From a virus, in the IMG/VR virus record IMGVR_UViG_3300044729_000739, positions 1-24,227 of that record: a stretch of DNA of 24,227 nucleotides; one strand, given 5' to 3'. Every line of letters begins with the position of its first letter. Position 1 is the first letter of the stretch. Under the pieces are notes generated by a model that did no database searches, was not told where the DNA came from, and was given only the letters and a program-made list of their open reading frames with translations. Below, piece after piece: positions 10,792 through 18,832 of the stretch. The position numbers were made by a program, and so were the translations under genes.

Positions 10792-11144
10792 TATTGTCAC
10801 TCCCACTGCCGCCATCTGTGAATCATTATTGGGGGAGCCTCGGCACAAGAAGGTTCGTAAGCAAAGCCGGCAAAGAGTTCAAACTCAAAGTGCAGGAATA
10901 TGTGCTGGAATACAAAGTCCCGAAATTGGGAACCGCCCGCCTGCAAATGACGGTGACATTGCACCCCCGCGACAAGCGTAAGCAGGACATTGACAATCGA
11001 ATCAAGGCTTTATGGGATGCGTTGGCTGATGCCGGTGTATTTGATAACGACGAGCAAATTGATGTTTTGATGGTGCAACGCGGTGCAATCATAAAAGGTG
11101 GCGCTTGCCGCGTGGAAATCGAGGTTTTAGATGCTTGTGAATAA
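10785..11144 (+). CDS. rusA: RusA-type Holliday junction resolvase
   Basis: 119 aa. PLPPSVNHYW at the N-terminus and DKRKQDIDNRIKALWDALAD with Asp68, Asp70 and Lys74, then VFDNDEQID with Asp89, are the catalytic and structural signatures of RusA. The enzyme resolves four-way junctions made during recombination and before packaging. The start is GTG at 10785, with overlap of the preceding stop by seven bases and GGAAAA upstream. The methyltransferase start lies inside its 3' end. Confidence 0.9.
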   Translation: MLILSLPLPPSVNHYWGSLGTRRFVSKAGKEFKLKVQEYVLEYKVPKLGTARLQMTVTLHPRDKRKQDIDNRIKALWDALADAGVFDNDEQIDVLMVQRGAIIKGGACRVEIEVLDACE

Positions 11145-11811
11145 CCTGACCGTCACCGAATATACCAAAGATTATTACGACGAACACGCTGAAAAAGGGC
11201 TGGATTACCTTGGTCATGGGTATTGGCAGGAAGAATACGCAAAGATGGTCACAGAGGCCTGCAAAACCCCCACAGACGGCTTTGTTGTGGACGCTGGTTG
11301 TGCTTGCGGCTCAATCCTAAAAGGCTTTCACAAGCTGAATTTGCGCGTTTTGGGGGCTGATTTAAACCAACATATGATTGATATTGGGCGCGAACACTTT
11401 GGGTTTTACACCAATGAACTGATATGCGAATCGATTTCATCCCTGCCGGCATTGACCGAGAGCGTTGATTTAGTCCACACCGCTCAAGTCTTAGAGCATA
11501 TCCCACAAGAACACATGGACGACATCCTGCACGAGTTTAGGCGCATTCTAAAGCCGTCCGGTCGCGCATTTATCTGTTTGGATGCGGTGAAAGACGGTGA
11601 AACTAAGGAAATGTACATGGGCGACCCCACCCATGTGAATATCCAGCCCATACAGTACTGGTACAGGCTGTTTGAAAAACATGGTTTTATGTTTGATGTC
11701 GAGGCATATAACCGGTTTGTGCGGTCAAAATACAAACCCACCGCAGACAAAGAAATGAATTTTTTTGACGAATATCCTTATTGGAGCGTATGGATTTTGC
11801 AAAAAACCTAA
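11131..11811 (+). CDS. Class I SAM-dependent methyltransferase
   Basis: 226 aa. SAM-binding motif I is VVDAGCACG (52-60), followed by LGADLNQHMIDIGR with Asp77, and VDLVHTAQVLEHIPQEH (112-128) for motif IV; a C-terminal beta-sheet cap follows. This is the Methyltransf_11/UbiE-like type acting on small molecules, lipids or sugars rather than the DPPY/NPPY type acting on DNA bases. Substrate unknown. The ATG overlaps RusA by 14 bases, GAGG upstream. Two-Cys motif I (GCACG) is slightly unusual. Confidence 0.8.
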   Translation: MLVNNLTVTEYTKDYYDEHAEKGLDYLGHGYWQEEYAKMVTEACKTPTDGFVVDAGCACGSILKGFHKLNLRVLGADLNQHMIDIGREHFGFYTNELICESISSLPALTESVDLVHTAQVLEHIPQEHMDDILHEFRRILKPSGRAFICLDAVKDGETKEMYMGDPTHVNIQPIQYWYRLFEKHGFMFDVEAYNRFVRSKYKPTADKEMNFFDEYPYWSVWILQKT

Positions 11812-11817
11812 TATAAT
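11812..11817 (+). promoter_or_regulatory. Candidate -10 box TATAAT with hairpin behind it
   Basis: TATAAT is a perfect -10 box, but no convincing -35 lies 16-18 bases upstream. Six to seven bases on, AACT / AGTT (11823-11826 and 11832-11835) closes a loop ACAGG. Position and loop resemble the early 5' hairpins, but here the 3' half contains the ribosome site. Confidence 0.4.
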
Positions 11818-11839
11818 TGCGTAACTACAGGAGTTTCCT

Positions 11840-12199
11840 ATGCAAGAAAATTGCTCACTCTTCTTGGCAACGTTGCTACATTCGGCAACCAATACGCATT
11901 TTTTCCACTGGAGTACGGACTCCTACGCAAAGCATCAGGCGCTTGGCACCTACTATGACGAAATCGTGGACTTGGTTGACACGCTAGCAGAATCGTATAT
12001 GGGCAAATACGGCAAACTGACCAGCTTTCCAAGCGTTTACCACCAGCCAAGCGAACCCATTAAATACTTGGAATCATTGCAAAAGTTTGTGGCCGAGGCG
12101 CGCATGGATTTGCCGCAAGATACTGAACTGCAAAACATTATTGATGAGATTGCAGACCTCATTAACACCACGACTTATAAACTTAAGTTCTTGAAATAA
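11840..12199 (+). CDS. Dps/ferritin-like phage protein (DUF5856-like)
   Basis: 119 aa, all helical. The first half reads like the ferroxidase part of Dps: THFFHWSTDSYAKHQALGTY with His20, His23 and His32, then YYDEIVDLVDTLAESYMGKY with Asp40, Asp47 and Glu51, in the same HW...H...D..AE order. The C-terminal helices are LESLQKFVAEAR and IIDEIADLINTTTYKLKFLK. This corresponds to a phage family I know as DUF5856, whose function is not proven. A ferritin-like activity that protects DNA during infection is inferred. A strong CAGGAG precedes the ATG. Confidence 0.72.
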   Translation: MQENCSLFLATLLHSATNTHFFHWSTDSYAKHQALGTYYDEIVDLVDTLAESYMGKYGKLTSFPSVYHQPSEPIKYLESLQKFVAEARMDLPQDTELQNIIDEIADLINTTTYKLKFLK

Positions 12200-12210
12200 A
12201 AGGATATTTT

Positions 12211-12396
12211 ATGCCACTCGTTAAATCCGCAAGCAAAGAGGCAGTCGGTAAAAACATCAAAAAAGAGATGGAGGCTGGCAAGCCTAAAAAGCAGGCAGTT
12301 GCGATTGCTTTGTCAGAACAGCGCCGCATGGCTAAAGGTAGCCGCAAAGCCAAGCTAGAAGACGCTTACGCTAAATACATTGAAGAAAAAGCATGA
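12211..12396 (+). CDS. DUF6496-like small basic protein
   Basis: 61 aa beginning MPLVKSASKEAVGKNIKKEM, with GKPKKQAVAIALSEQRRMAK. I recognise this as the short basic phage family DUF6496, often placed near head or packaging genes. Lysine-rich helical composition suggests nucleic-acid contact. AAGGATATTTT precedes the ATG. Its last codon overlaps the next start (ATGA). Confidence 0.7.
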   Translation: MPLVKSASKEAVGKNIKKEMEAGKPKKQAVAIALSEQRRMAKGSRKAKLEDAYAKYIEEKA

Positions 12397-12659
12397 GTAG
12401 ACGCGACCAAATTCGTGCGGCAATGGATAAGCACGATAAGCCCATCGCTAAAACGACAAAGGGCAAAGGTCGCCACTATTTATCAACCGAAGAGGGCGCC
12501 GGCATGACTGCGGCGGGACGTGCGGCTTATAACCGCAAAAACAACGCTAATCTACAAGCACCACAAGCCAGTGGCCCGCGCCATGATAGTTTCTGTGCAA
12601 GGTCAAAAGGCTGGACTGGTGAGCGTGGCAAGGCGGCTAGAGCAAGGTGGAAATGCTAA
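12393..12659 (+). CDS. DUF6321-like basic protein
   Basis: 88 aa. Contains EGAGMTAAGRAAYNRKNNAN followed by PRHDSFCARSKGW and ends with ARARWKC, which is the recognisable pattern of the phage family DUF6321. Highly basic with a conserved SFCAR block. It is translated with its neighbours through ATGA and TAATG overlaps. Function unknown; head-interior or DNA-binding roles are guesses based on charge and location. Confidence 0.7.
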   Translation: MSRRDQIRAAMDKHDKPIAKTTKGKGRHYLSTEEGAGMTAAGRAAYNRKNNANLQAPQASGPRHDSFCARSKGWTGERGKAARARWKC

Positions 12660-12847
12660 TGAAAGACGGACTTTATGCCAATATTCACCGTAAACGCGCT
12701 CGTATCAAAGCGGGTTCCGGTGAGCGTATGAAAAAAGCTGGCGAAGAGGGTAGACCAACCGCCAAAGACTTTAAAGAGTCGGCTAAAACTGCCAAGAAAC
12801 CTCGCCGTCAGCATATTGCCGAGGCCATGGCAAAGAAAGGAATATAA
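12659..12847 (+). CDS. Small basic phage protein MKDGLYANIH family
   Basis: 62 aa from ATG 12659 (TAATG overlap, AAGGTGG before it); a GTG at 12647 would add four residues. Starts MKDGLYANIHRKRARIKAGS, followed by GERMKKAGEEGRPTAKDF and AKTAKKPRRQHIAEAMAKKG. This is a short lysine/arginine-rich protein recurrent in phage genomes next to DUF6321-type genes. It probably binds nucleic acid or is packaged in the capsid, but that is not shown. Confidence 0.65.
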   Translation: MKDGLYANIHRKRARIKAGSGERMKKAGEEGRPTAKDFKESAKTAKKPRRQHIAEAMAKKGI

Positions 12848-12993
12848 TGTTTAAAAAAGAAAAGATAAAACCTGAAAACAGTTTGTTGCAACCGCACAAA
12901 AAGTCTACGCTTGAAAAGAATCAAGACAAGCGTGAAAAGCGCAAAGCAGAACTGATAAAACACTTTAATAAGTTTGCCAAGGATATTGCGTAA
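12847..12993 (+). CDS. 48-aa basic helical protein
   Basis: Product MFKKEKIKPENSLLQPHKKS followed by a helix with KNQDKREKRKAELIKHFNKF. The ATG overlaps the previous stop (TAATG), and its stop is next to the following ATG at 12994. AAAGGA lies upstream. Extremely Lys/Arg-rich, fourth in a row of small basic proteins. No family recognised. Confidence 0.6.
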   Translation: MFKKEKIKPENSLLQPHKKSTLEKNQDKREKRKAELIKHFNKFAKDIA

Positions 12994-14433
12994 ATGGCTA
13001 CATTGGCTGAAGTTCTGCGCCAAGCTGGATATGTAACACCCCAAGGTCAGGTGGTAGGCCCACGCACAACCACTGCTCAAACCATGAGCAATTACATTCG
13101 GAACATTATTCCAAATGCCGCTCAAAATCTTGCCCAGCAACGCGCTGACATTGATGCCGCGCTAACAATGGGCGACCAAGGCATACAAGTAGGCGACAGA
13201 GCCGCATTTGAGCGTCAAATGGAGCAAGTGCCTAATCTTGGTGGCATTATGAAAGTAAGTGGTGCCATGCGTACCGCCCAAAAAAACGCCGCTTTGCCTG
13301 TTGAGCAAGGTGGATTGGGTTTGCCGCCAACAAACACCGCAACAGATAGAGCCGCGGCTTTAGGCTTTAGGGATTATTACCATGGCACAGAACGCTTAGA
13401 CCGATTGTTAGAGGGAAAAACCCTTAATCCCAAACGAGCTACTTCAGGCCCTATGCCGTTTGGCGCAAGCAATCCTGAGGTTGCATCAAATTACGCAATT
13501 GGTAAAGCAGACACGTCTCGTATTGCTACCGACATGGGTGATATGCAGAATTACTTTCAAGTTAGCCCTAAAGAACTTGGGTTTACTCGCAGTCGTTCAC
13601 CTTACAGCGTAGAACAAACTTGGTATTTTTTATCCCCTGAGAAAAAAGCCGAAATATTAGACAAAGCAAAAAGAGTTGGATATGAAAATTTAGATGATTA
13701 TTCGGGCAATTTTGTAACGCACCAAGTTGGCACAAAAGGTATGCCAATTAGTGAAGATACATGGGAATATTATTTAAAGCGTGAATCCCAAGGTAACCCA
13801 TTGACTGCATTAAGAAAAATTTGGGCAGAATCAGGCAATTTAGGCCCATATGACCAAAGCAAATTAGCCGATATTTACAAACTTGCTGGTTATCCTTATG
13901 AAATAAGCCAATCTAACGCACCATGGACTTCAGCTAAAGGTGTGCTGGCTGGCAAAGCCCGCATTACAAACCCATTAGATACAAGTAATGCTGATGAAAT
14001 ACAAACCAAAGTATTGCCCGCATTGGAAGAAGCATTTAAAAATGACCGCACAAGAATTAAAGCTGGCGGTGCTGACCAATGGGACAAAAACACACGATAC
14101 ACACCAAAACAATGGGTTGAGCAATTAAAACAAGACCTTGAAAAAGGTGAAAATTCTTATGTGTGGACTTCTATACCCGATAAAGTAACCAAACAATTAG
14201 AAAAACTTGGTTATAACGGCATATTTGATACAGGCAACAAAGGCAAAATGGGTTTAGATTATGATGTAATTATTCCATTTAAGCCCGAACAAGTGCGCTC
14301 ACGCTTTGCCGCATTTGACCCCAAAAAGATTAATAAACCTGATTTGTTGGCTGGCTCATTAGCCGTACCATTAGCCGATGAGGATACAAGACGCTCAATA
14401 TTAGAGAAACTGTTTGAAGAAAAGACAAAATAG
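12994..14433 (+). CDS. Large protein with ART-PolyVal-like ADP-ribosyltransferase signatures
   Basis: 479 aa. After an N-terminal helical part (1-120) comes FRDYYHGTERLDRLLEGKTL (125-144) and PMPFGASNPEVASNYAIG (153-170), resembling the first half of an ADP-ribosyltransferase fold (a Y/H-G-T strand and a 'FTSDPEVA..YA' helix). The second half, YNGIFDTGNKGKMGLDYDV and IIPFKPEQVRSRFAAFDPKK (407-445), is the typical closing strand pair of the ART-PolyVal toxin-like family of phage polyvalent proteins. The gap of about 235 residues between the halves is long. These proteins are thought to be injected with DNA and modify host targets. A catalytic Glu cannot be assigned with confidence. Confidence 0.55.
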   Translation: MATLAEVLRQAGYVTPQGQVVGPRTTTAQTMSNYIRNIIPNAAQNLAQQRADIDAALTMGDQGIQVGDRAAFERQMEQVPNLGGIMKVSGAMRTAQKNAALPVEQGGLGLPPTNTATDRAAALGFRDYYHGTERLDRLLEGKTLNPKRATSGPMPFGASNPEVASNYAIGKADTSRIATDMGDMQNYFQVSPKELGFTRSRSPYSVEQTWYFLSPEKKAEILDKAKRVGYENLDDYSGNFVTHQVGTKGMPISEDTWEYYLKRESQGNPLTALRKIWAESGNLGPYDQSKLADIYKLAGYPYEISQSNAPWTSAKGVLAGKARITNPLDTSNADEIQTKVLPALEEAFKNDRTRIKAGGADQWDKNTRYTPKQWVEQLKQDLEKGENSYVWTSIPDKVTKQLEKLGYNGIFDTGNKGKMGLDYDVIIPFKPEQVRSRFAAFDPKKINKPDLLAGSLAVPLADEDTRRSILEKLFEEKTK

Positions 14434-14440
14434 AGTAGAA

Positions 14441-14470
14441 TTAACTTATCTTAATCAATTACTTGGGTAA
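14441..14470 (+). promoter_or_regulatory. Operator-like palindrome and hairpin before the terminase genes
   Basis: TTAAC TTAT CTTAA (14441-14454) differs from the early operator palindrome by one arm base. A TAGAAT at 14436 with TTGAAG at 14414 is one possible promoter; TATCTT at 14447 is another. TTAC TTGG GTAA (14459-14470) forms a 4-bp hairpin next to the ribosome site TAAGG. Confidence 0.35.
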
Positions 14471-14473
14471 GGT

Positions 14474-14770
14474 ATGTCCGAAAAAGTATCGAAATCTGAC
14501 GGAAACTTAAATAGGAACGGTAGACCTAAAGGTGTGCCGAATAAGTCCACAGCGTTGGCTAGAGAGGCTATTGCACGCTTTGTTGATGGTAATAGCCACA
14601 AATTACAGGAGTGGCTTGAGGCTATTGCTGAAGACCCTAAGTATGGCCCCAAATACGCATTCGATTGCTTTATGCAAGTCGCTGAATACCATGTGCCTAA
14701 ACTAGCCCGAACTGAACACACCGGAAGTGAAGACAAACCCATCCGTTATGTGGTTACATGGAAGAAGTAG
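14474..14770 (+). CDS. Terminase small subunit, probable
   Basis: 98 aa. Begins MSEKVSKSDGNLNRNGRPKG and has the basic GRPKGVPNKST motif, a DNA-binding N-terminus common in small terminase-like proteins, followed by helices AREAIARFVDGNSHKLQEWL and YAFDCFMQVAEYHVPKLART. It overlaps the large terminase gene by 13 bases, the normal arrangement. Small terminases recognise packaging sites and regulate cleavage. Assignment rests on position and size more than on a strong motif. Confidence 0.65.
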   Translation: MSEKVSKSDGNLNRNGRPKGVPNKSTALAREAIARFVDGNSHKLQEWLEAIAEDPKYGPKYAFDCFMQVAEYHVPKLARTEHTGSEDKPIRYVVTWKK

Positions 14771-16116
14771 ACTTTGATGAGCGGGTAATTGAACTTTATA
14801 CCCCAAGAACAGTATTTGAGGACTTTCACGACAGAACCCAGCGTTGGTCTGTAATCATCGCCCACAGACGTGCAGGAAAGACCGTAGCCTGCATTAATGA
14901 CATTCTGTGGCGGGCATTGACTGAAACCAAAGAAAACGCTCGGTACGCTTACATAGCGCCATACTACGCACAGGCCAAATCGATTGCTTTTGACTACCTA
15001 ATGCAGTTTAGTGAGCCTGCAAGGGTCAAGCACAATATCTCAGAACTATGGGTTGAACTCTTTAATGGGGCGCGAATCAGGCTGTTTGGTGCTGACAATC
15101 CGGACGCTTTGAGAGGTCTGTACCTTGATGGTGTGGTGCTGGACGAATACGCTGACATGAAACCCAAGATATGGGGCGAGGTCATACGACCATTACTAGC
15201 TGACCGGCAGGGCTGGGGTACGTTTATCGGTACACCAAAGGGCCACAACACTTTTTACGATATTTACCAGTATGCAACCCTGCATCAGGACGAATGGTAT
15301 TGCAAGGTGCTACGAGCCAGCCAAACCAAGCTGATAGCCCAGTCAGAACTGGATGATGCCCTAAAATCCATGAGCATTGACCAATACCAGCAAGAGTTTG
15401 AATGCTCGTTTGAGGCGGCCATCATTGGTGCCATCTACGGCACAGAGATGCGCCTGCTTACGGATGCCGGCAGGATTACGAAGGTTGAGTGTGACACCAT
15501 GTATCCAGTTCACACTGCTTGGGACTTGGGATATAACGATGCCACAGCCATTTGGTGGTTTCAGGTGGTACATGGCGAGATACGCGTACTTGATTACCAT
15601 GAGGCGCATGGCCAGCCAATCATTTACTATGCCAACCAAATTAAGGAGCGACCATACGAATATGGCACGCATTGGTTGCCGCACGACGCACGAGCCAAGA
15701 CATTGGCAAGCGGTGGAAAGTCAATAATTGAACAATTAATTGACAAATTACCCCAAAAAAGTGGAAATTTGTTTAAAATAGTTCCAAATCTGTCACTTCA
15801 AGACGGTATTCAAGCAACGCGCATGGCATTGGCCCGCACTTGGTTTGATGGAATGAAGTGTCAGGATGGGATTGAATGCTTGCGGCAATACCAAAGGGAA
15901 TACGATGAAGATAAAAAAGTATTTCGTGACAAGCCTAGACACGATTGGACGAGTCATGGAGCGGATGCTTTTAGAATGCTTTCTATTGCTTGGCGCGATG
16001 AAACAGACATTGAAAAGCAAAATCAACCGCTTAAAGGCATATTTGTCGGACAGACTGACGTAACCCTTGAAGAAATGTGGCGAAGCACACCTAAGACTAC
16101 TCACCAAAGGTATTAA
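14758..16116 (+). CDS. terL: Terminase large subunit
   Basis: 452 aa. ATPase half: Walker A AHRRAGKT (35-42), Walker B GVVLDEYADM (125-134), and coupling motif IGTPKGHNTFYDIY (157-170). Nuclease half of RNase H type: TAWDLGYNDATAIWWF (253-268) with a catalytic Asp, and HDWTSHGADAFRML near the C-terminus with the closing acidic residue. It pumps genomic DNA into proheads through the portal encoded next and cuts concatemers. Full length for the family. Confidence 0.93.
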   Translation: MEEVDFDERVIELYTPRTVFEDFHDRTQRWSVIIAHRRAGKTVACINDILWRALTETKENARYAYIAPYYAQAKSIAFDYLMQFSEPARVKHNISELWVELFNGARIRLFGADNPDALRGLYLDGVVLDEYADMKPKIWGEVIRPLLADRQGWGTFIGTPKGHNTFYDIYQYATLHQDEWYCKVLRASQTKLIAQSELDDALKSMSIDQYQQEFECSFEAAIIGAIYGTEMRLLTDAGRITKVECDTMYPVHTAWDLGYNDATAIWWFQVVHGEIRVLDYHEAHGQPIIYYANQIKERPYEYGTHWLPHDARAKTLASGGKSIIEQLIDKLPQKSGNLFKIVPNLSLQDGIQATRMALARTWFDGMKCQDGIECLRQYQREYDEDKKVFRDKPRHDWTSHGADAFRMLSIAWRDETDIEKQNQPLKGIFVGQTDVTLEEMWRSTPKTTHQRY

Positions 16117-16118
16117 AT

Positions 16119-18419
16119 ATGAACGACACCCTGAATAAGACCTACGAGGATTGGTATAACACCATCGCCCAATATGACAAGGCTTTCAGGGAGTGGGAGG
16201 CAAGAGTCCCCCGAATCATCAAGCGCTATCGTGACGACAGCCGCACCCGCAACAACCCCAACGCTCGGTTTAATATCCTTTGGTCTAACGTCCAAGTCAT
16301 TAAGCCAGCCATCTTTGCCCGCTTGCCTCGTCCGGACGTAAGCCGACGCTTTAGAGATAACGACCCTATTGCCCGCGTTGCATCAATGATGCTTGAGCGT
16401 GCCTTGGAATATGAGATTGAGCATTACAGCGACTACAAATCCGCGATGGATAACGCTGTATTTGACCGTCTGCTCGGTGGGCGCGGAACCGCGTGGGTTC
16501 GTTACGAGCCACATATTGTTGCAGAGCAAAACGATATGAACACCGGTTTAGCCGGACAAGACGTAGGCAACGGACTGCAAATAACGGAGGATGCTGATGA
16601 GGCCGAGACGAAAGACGCTGAATTGGTGGAATCGCAGGAACGCATTGAGTATGAGTGCGCTCCAGTCGATTACGTTCATTGGCGCGACTTTGGCCATACT
16701 GTTGCTCGTACTTGGGAAGAAGTAACCGCCGTTTGGCGCAAGGTTTACATGAGCCGCCAAGCCTTGATTGACCGGTTTGGTGAGGAAATGGGTAGCAAGA
16801 TACCTTTGGATACCAAGCCTGAGTCGGACAAGTGGGCAAACAAACAAATGACCGCCGAGCATTACCAAGCCTGCATTTATGAGATTTGGGATAAAGAGCA
16901 AGGAAAGGTCTTTTGGGTCAGCAAGTCGATGGGCGATATTCTTGACGAGAAGGACGACCCGCTCCAGCTTGAGGGTTTTTTCCCATGCCCCAAACCTTTG
17001 TTTGCTACGCTCACGACAGACAGCCTTGAGCCGGTTCCTGACTTTGTTTTATACCAAGACCAAGCCAAGCAATTAGACACGCTTGCAGACCGCATTGACG
17101 GCCTTGTCAACGCTTTGCGTGTGCGCGGTGTGTATGATGCATCCGAATCCAGCCTTGCCCGCCTATTTTCTGAGGGTGAGAACAACGCACTGATACCGGT
17201 CAAGAACTGGCAAGCCTTTGCTGAAAAGCAGGGTATGAAGGGCGCGATTGACCTTGTTGACCTTGCACCGTTTGCCCAAGCCTTACAAATGGCTTATCAA
17301 GCTATGGAGCAAGTCAAGGGTCAGATTTACGAGATTATGGGTATCGCCGACATCCAGCGTGGTCAGACCGACCCCAATGAGACGCTAGGCGCCCAAATTA
17401 TTAAGTCCAACAACGCGGCCGGACGACTAAAAACCATGCAACACGCAGTTGTGGACTTTGCGACCGACTTGTTGCGTATCAAGGCACAGATTATCTGCAA
17501 GCACTTCACCGACGACACCATCGTCAAGATTAGCGGTGCCATGCAGTTAAGCCCACAAGACCAAGCCCTGATTCCACAGGCATTGATGTTATTGAAGGAC
17601 GAGCCAGCTAAGAACTTCCGCGTGGAAGTGACCAGCGACTCGATGATTTTCCAAGACGAACAGCAAGAAAAAGCCGACCGGATTGAGTTCTTATCAGCCG
17701 TCAGCCAGTTCATGAACAATGCCTTGCCAATCGCAACCACCGCGCCCGAACTGACCCCGCTCTTGATGGAAATGCTGAAGTTTGGAGTGACAGCGTTTAA
17801 GGCTGGTAAGGGCATGGAAGGTTTGATTGATGAGACCGCCGACCAGTTTAGAAACCAAGCCAAGGCTATGCAAGGTCAGCCCAAGCCACCTCCTGTTGAA
17901 GTTCAGAAGATTCAAGCGCAAGCACAGGCCAAGATGCAGGAATTGCAGATGGCCGCACAAATTGAGATGCAGAAGTTACAAGCACAGACTGAAAACGAGA
18001 AAGCCAAGCAGGAATATCAAGCCCAAGAAAACCAGCTTAAGTTCCAGCTTGAAGACCAACGCAACGCTCGTGAACTTGAAATGCAGGCACAGCTTGAGAA
18101 ACTTAAAGCTGAAATGGAAAGCAACAAATCGATTCTGTTGGCTTATCTTGATAACAGCACTAAAATTGAAACTGCTCGTATTACTCAGGGTCTTACTGAC
18201 GGTTCCGAAGCGTTTATGGAAGCGGTCAGTCAGGCTAAGATTATGCAAGACCAAATGGGGTATCCAAACATGGCAAATCATCCATTGCAACCGATAATTG
18301 AAAATATGCAACAGAGCAACAATCAAATGGCTCAAGTTTTGGCGGCTTTGATTGACCGATTGAACCAGCCAAAACAAGTGATTCGCGATGAAAACGGTAA
18401 AATAGTGGGAGTCCAATAA
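16119..18419 (+). CDS. Portal protein
   Basis: 766 aa. The N-terminal part (NARFNILWSNVQVIKPAIFA, RLPRPDVSRRFRDNDPIARV) is the portal opening of P22-like and related large podophage portals; the middle has SKMGDI-like wing regions, and KGQIYEIMGIADIQRGQTDP is the conserved stem/clip segment. Residues about 570-700 form a long Gln/Glu/Lys-rich coiled coil (AQAKMQELQMAAQIEMQKLQ), suggesting a barrel extension into the head. The length exceeds lambda- or T7-type portals. Portals form the 12-fold DNA channel and terminase docking site. The start ATG is two bases after the terminase stop; its stop overlaps the next ATG (TAATG). Confidence 0.85.
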   Translation: MNDTLNKTYEDWYNTIAQYDKAFREWEARVPRIIKRYRDDSRTRNNPNARFNILWSNVQVIKPAIFARLPRPDVSRRFRDNDPIARVASMMLERALEYEIEHYSDYKSAMDNAVFDRLLGGRGTAWVRYEPHIVAEQNDMNTGLAGQDVGNGLQITEDADEAETKDAELVESQERIEYECAPVDYVHWRDFGHTVARTWEEVTAVWRKVYMSRQALIDRFGEEMGSKIPLDTKPESDKWANKQMTAEHYQACIYEIWDKEQGKVFWVSKSMGDILDEKDDPLQLEGFFPCPKPLFATLTTDSLEPVPDFVLYQDQAKQLDTLADRIDGLVNALRVRGVYDASESSLARLFSEGENNALIPVKNWQAFAEKQGMKGAIDLVDLAPFAQALQMAYQAMEQVKGQIYEIMGIADIQRGQTDPNETLGAQIIKSNNAAGRLKTMQHAVVDFATDLLRIKAQIICKHFTDDTIVKISGAMQLSPQDQALIPQALMLLKDEPAKNFRVEVTSDSMIFQDEQQEKADRIEFLSAVSQFMNNALPIATTAPELTPLLMEMLKFGVTAFKAGKGMEGLIDETADQFRNQAKAMQGQPKPPPVEVQKIQAQAQAKMQELQMAAQIEMQKLQAQTENEKAKQEYQAQENQLKFQLEDQRNARELEMQAQLEKLKAEMESNKSILLAYLDNSTKIETARITQGLTDGSEAFMEAVSQAKIMQDQMGYPNMANHPLQPIIENMQQSNNQMAQVLAALIDRLNQPKQVIRDENGKIVGVQ

Positions 18420-18823
18420 TGCCAACGAACCTTAAATATTCCAATGGAACACGTAACGCTCAACAGCAGGGTTTGATTACCTACGCTGGTTCAGGCGCCT
18501 TAATTAACATTTACTCCGGTAGCCAGCCAGCTAACGCAAACACAGCAATTAGCGGACAGACTTTGCTGGTAACGCTTACCGTTTCAGGTTCATTTGGTAC
18601 GGACAGCAATGGAACAATTACTTTGTCGACTGTAACCAACGGCACCGCAGTGGCCACCGGTACAGCGACATTCTTCCGCATCACCCAAAGCAACGGCTCA
18701 ACGGTGGTCATGGATGGTTCTGTAGCAACCAGCGACGCAGATTTGGTCTTGAATAACACAAGTATTGCAACCGGTCAGGTAGTCAGCATCTCGGCAGGCA
18801 CAATCATCCGCGCCAACCAATAA
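18419..18823 (+). CDS. Small phage structural protein, beta-rich
   Basis: 134 aa. Starts MPTNLKYSNGTRNAQQQGLI and holds LINIYSGSQPANANTAISGQ, LLVTLTVSGSFG and a Ser/Thr-rich beta region VATSDADLVLNNTSIATGQV. The YSGSQPAnA phrase is typical of a small conserved phage structural protein encoded next to portal or decoration genes. No catalytic motif. It may decorate the capsid or the neck; the sequence does not decide between these. Confidence 0.6.
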   Translation: MPTNLKYSNGTRNAQQQGLITYAGSGALINIYSGSQPANANTAISGQTLLVTLTVSGSFGTDSNGTITLSTVTNGTAVATGTATFFRITQSNGSTVVMDGSVATSDADLVLNNTSIATGQVVSISAGTIIRANQ

Positions 18824-18832
18824 GGATAAATC

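Noticed and set aside
17827-18297. 156-aa plus-strand ORF rich in Arg and Lys inside the portal gene
   Set aside because: It is the +1 frame of the coiled-coil coding region, whose CAAGC and AAG-rich codons give artificial basic runs; no start context.
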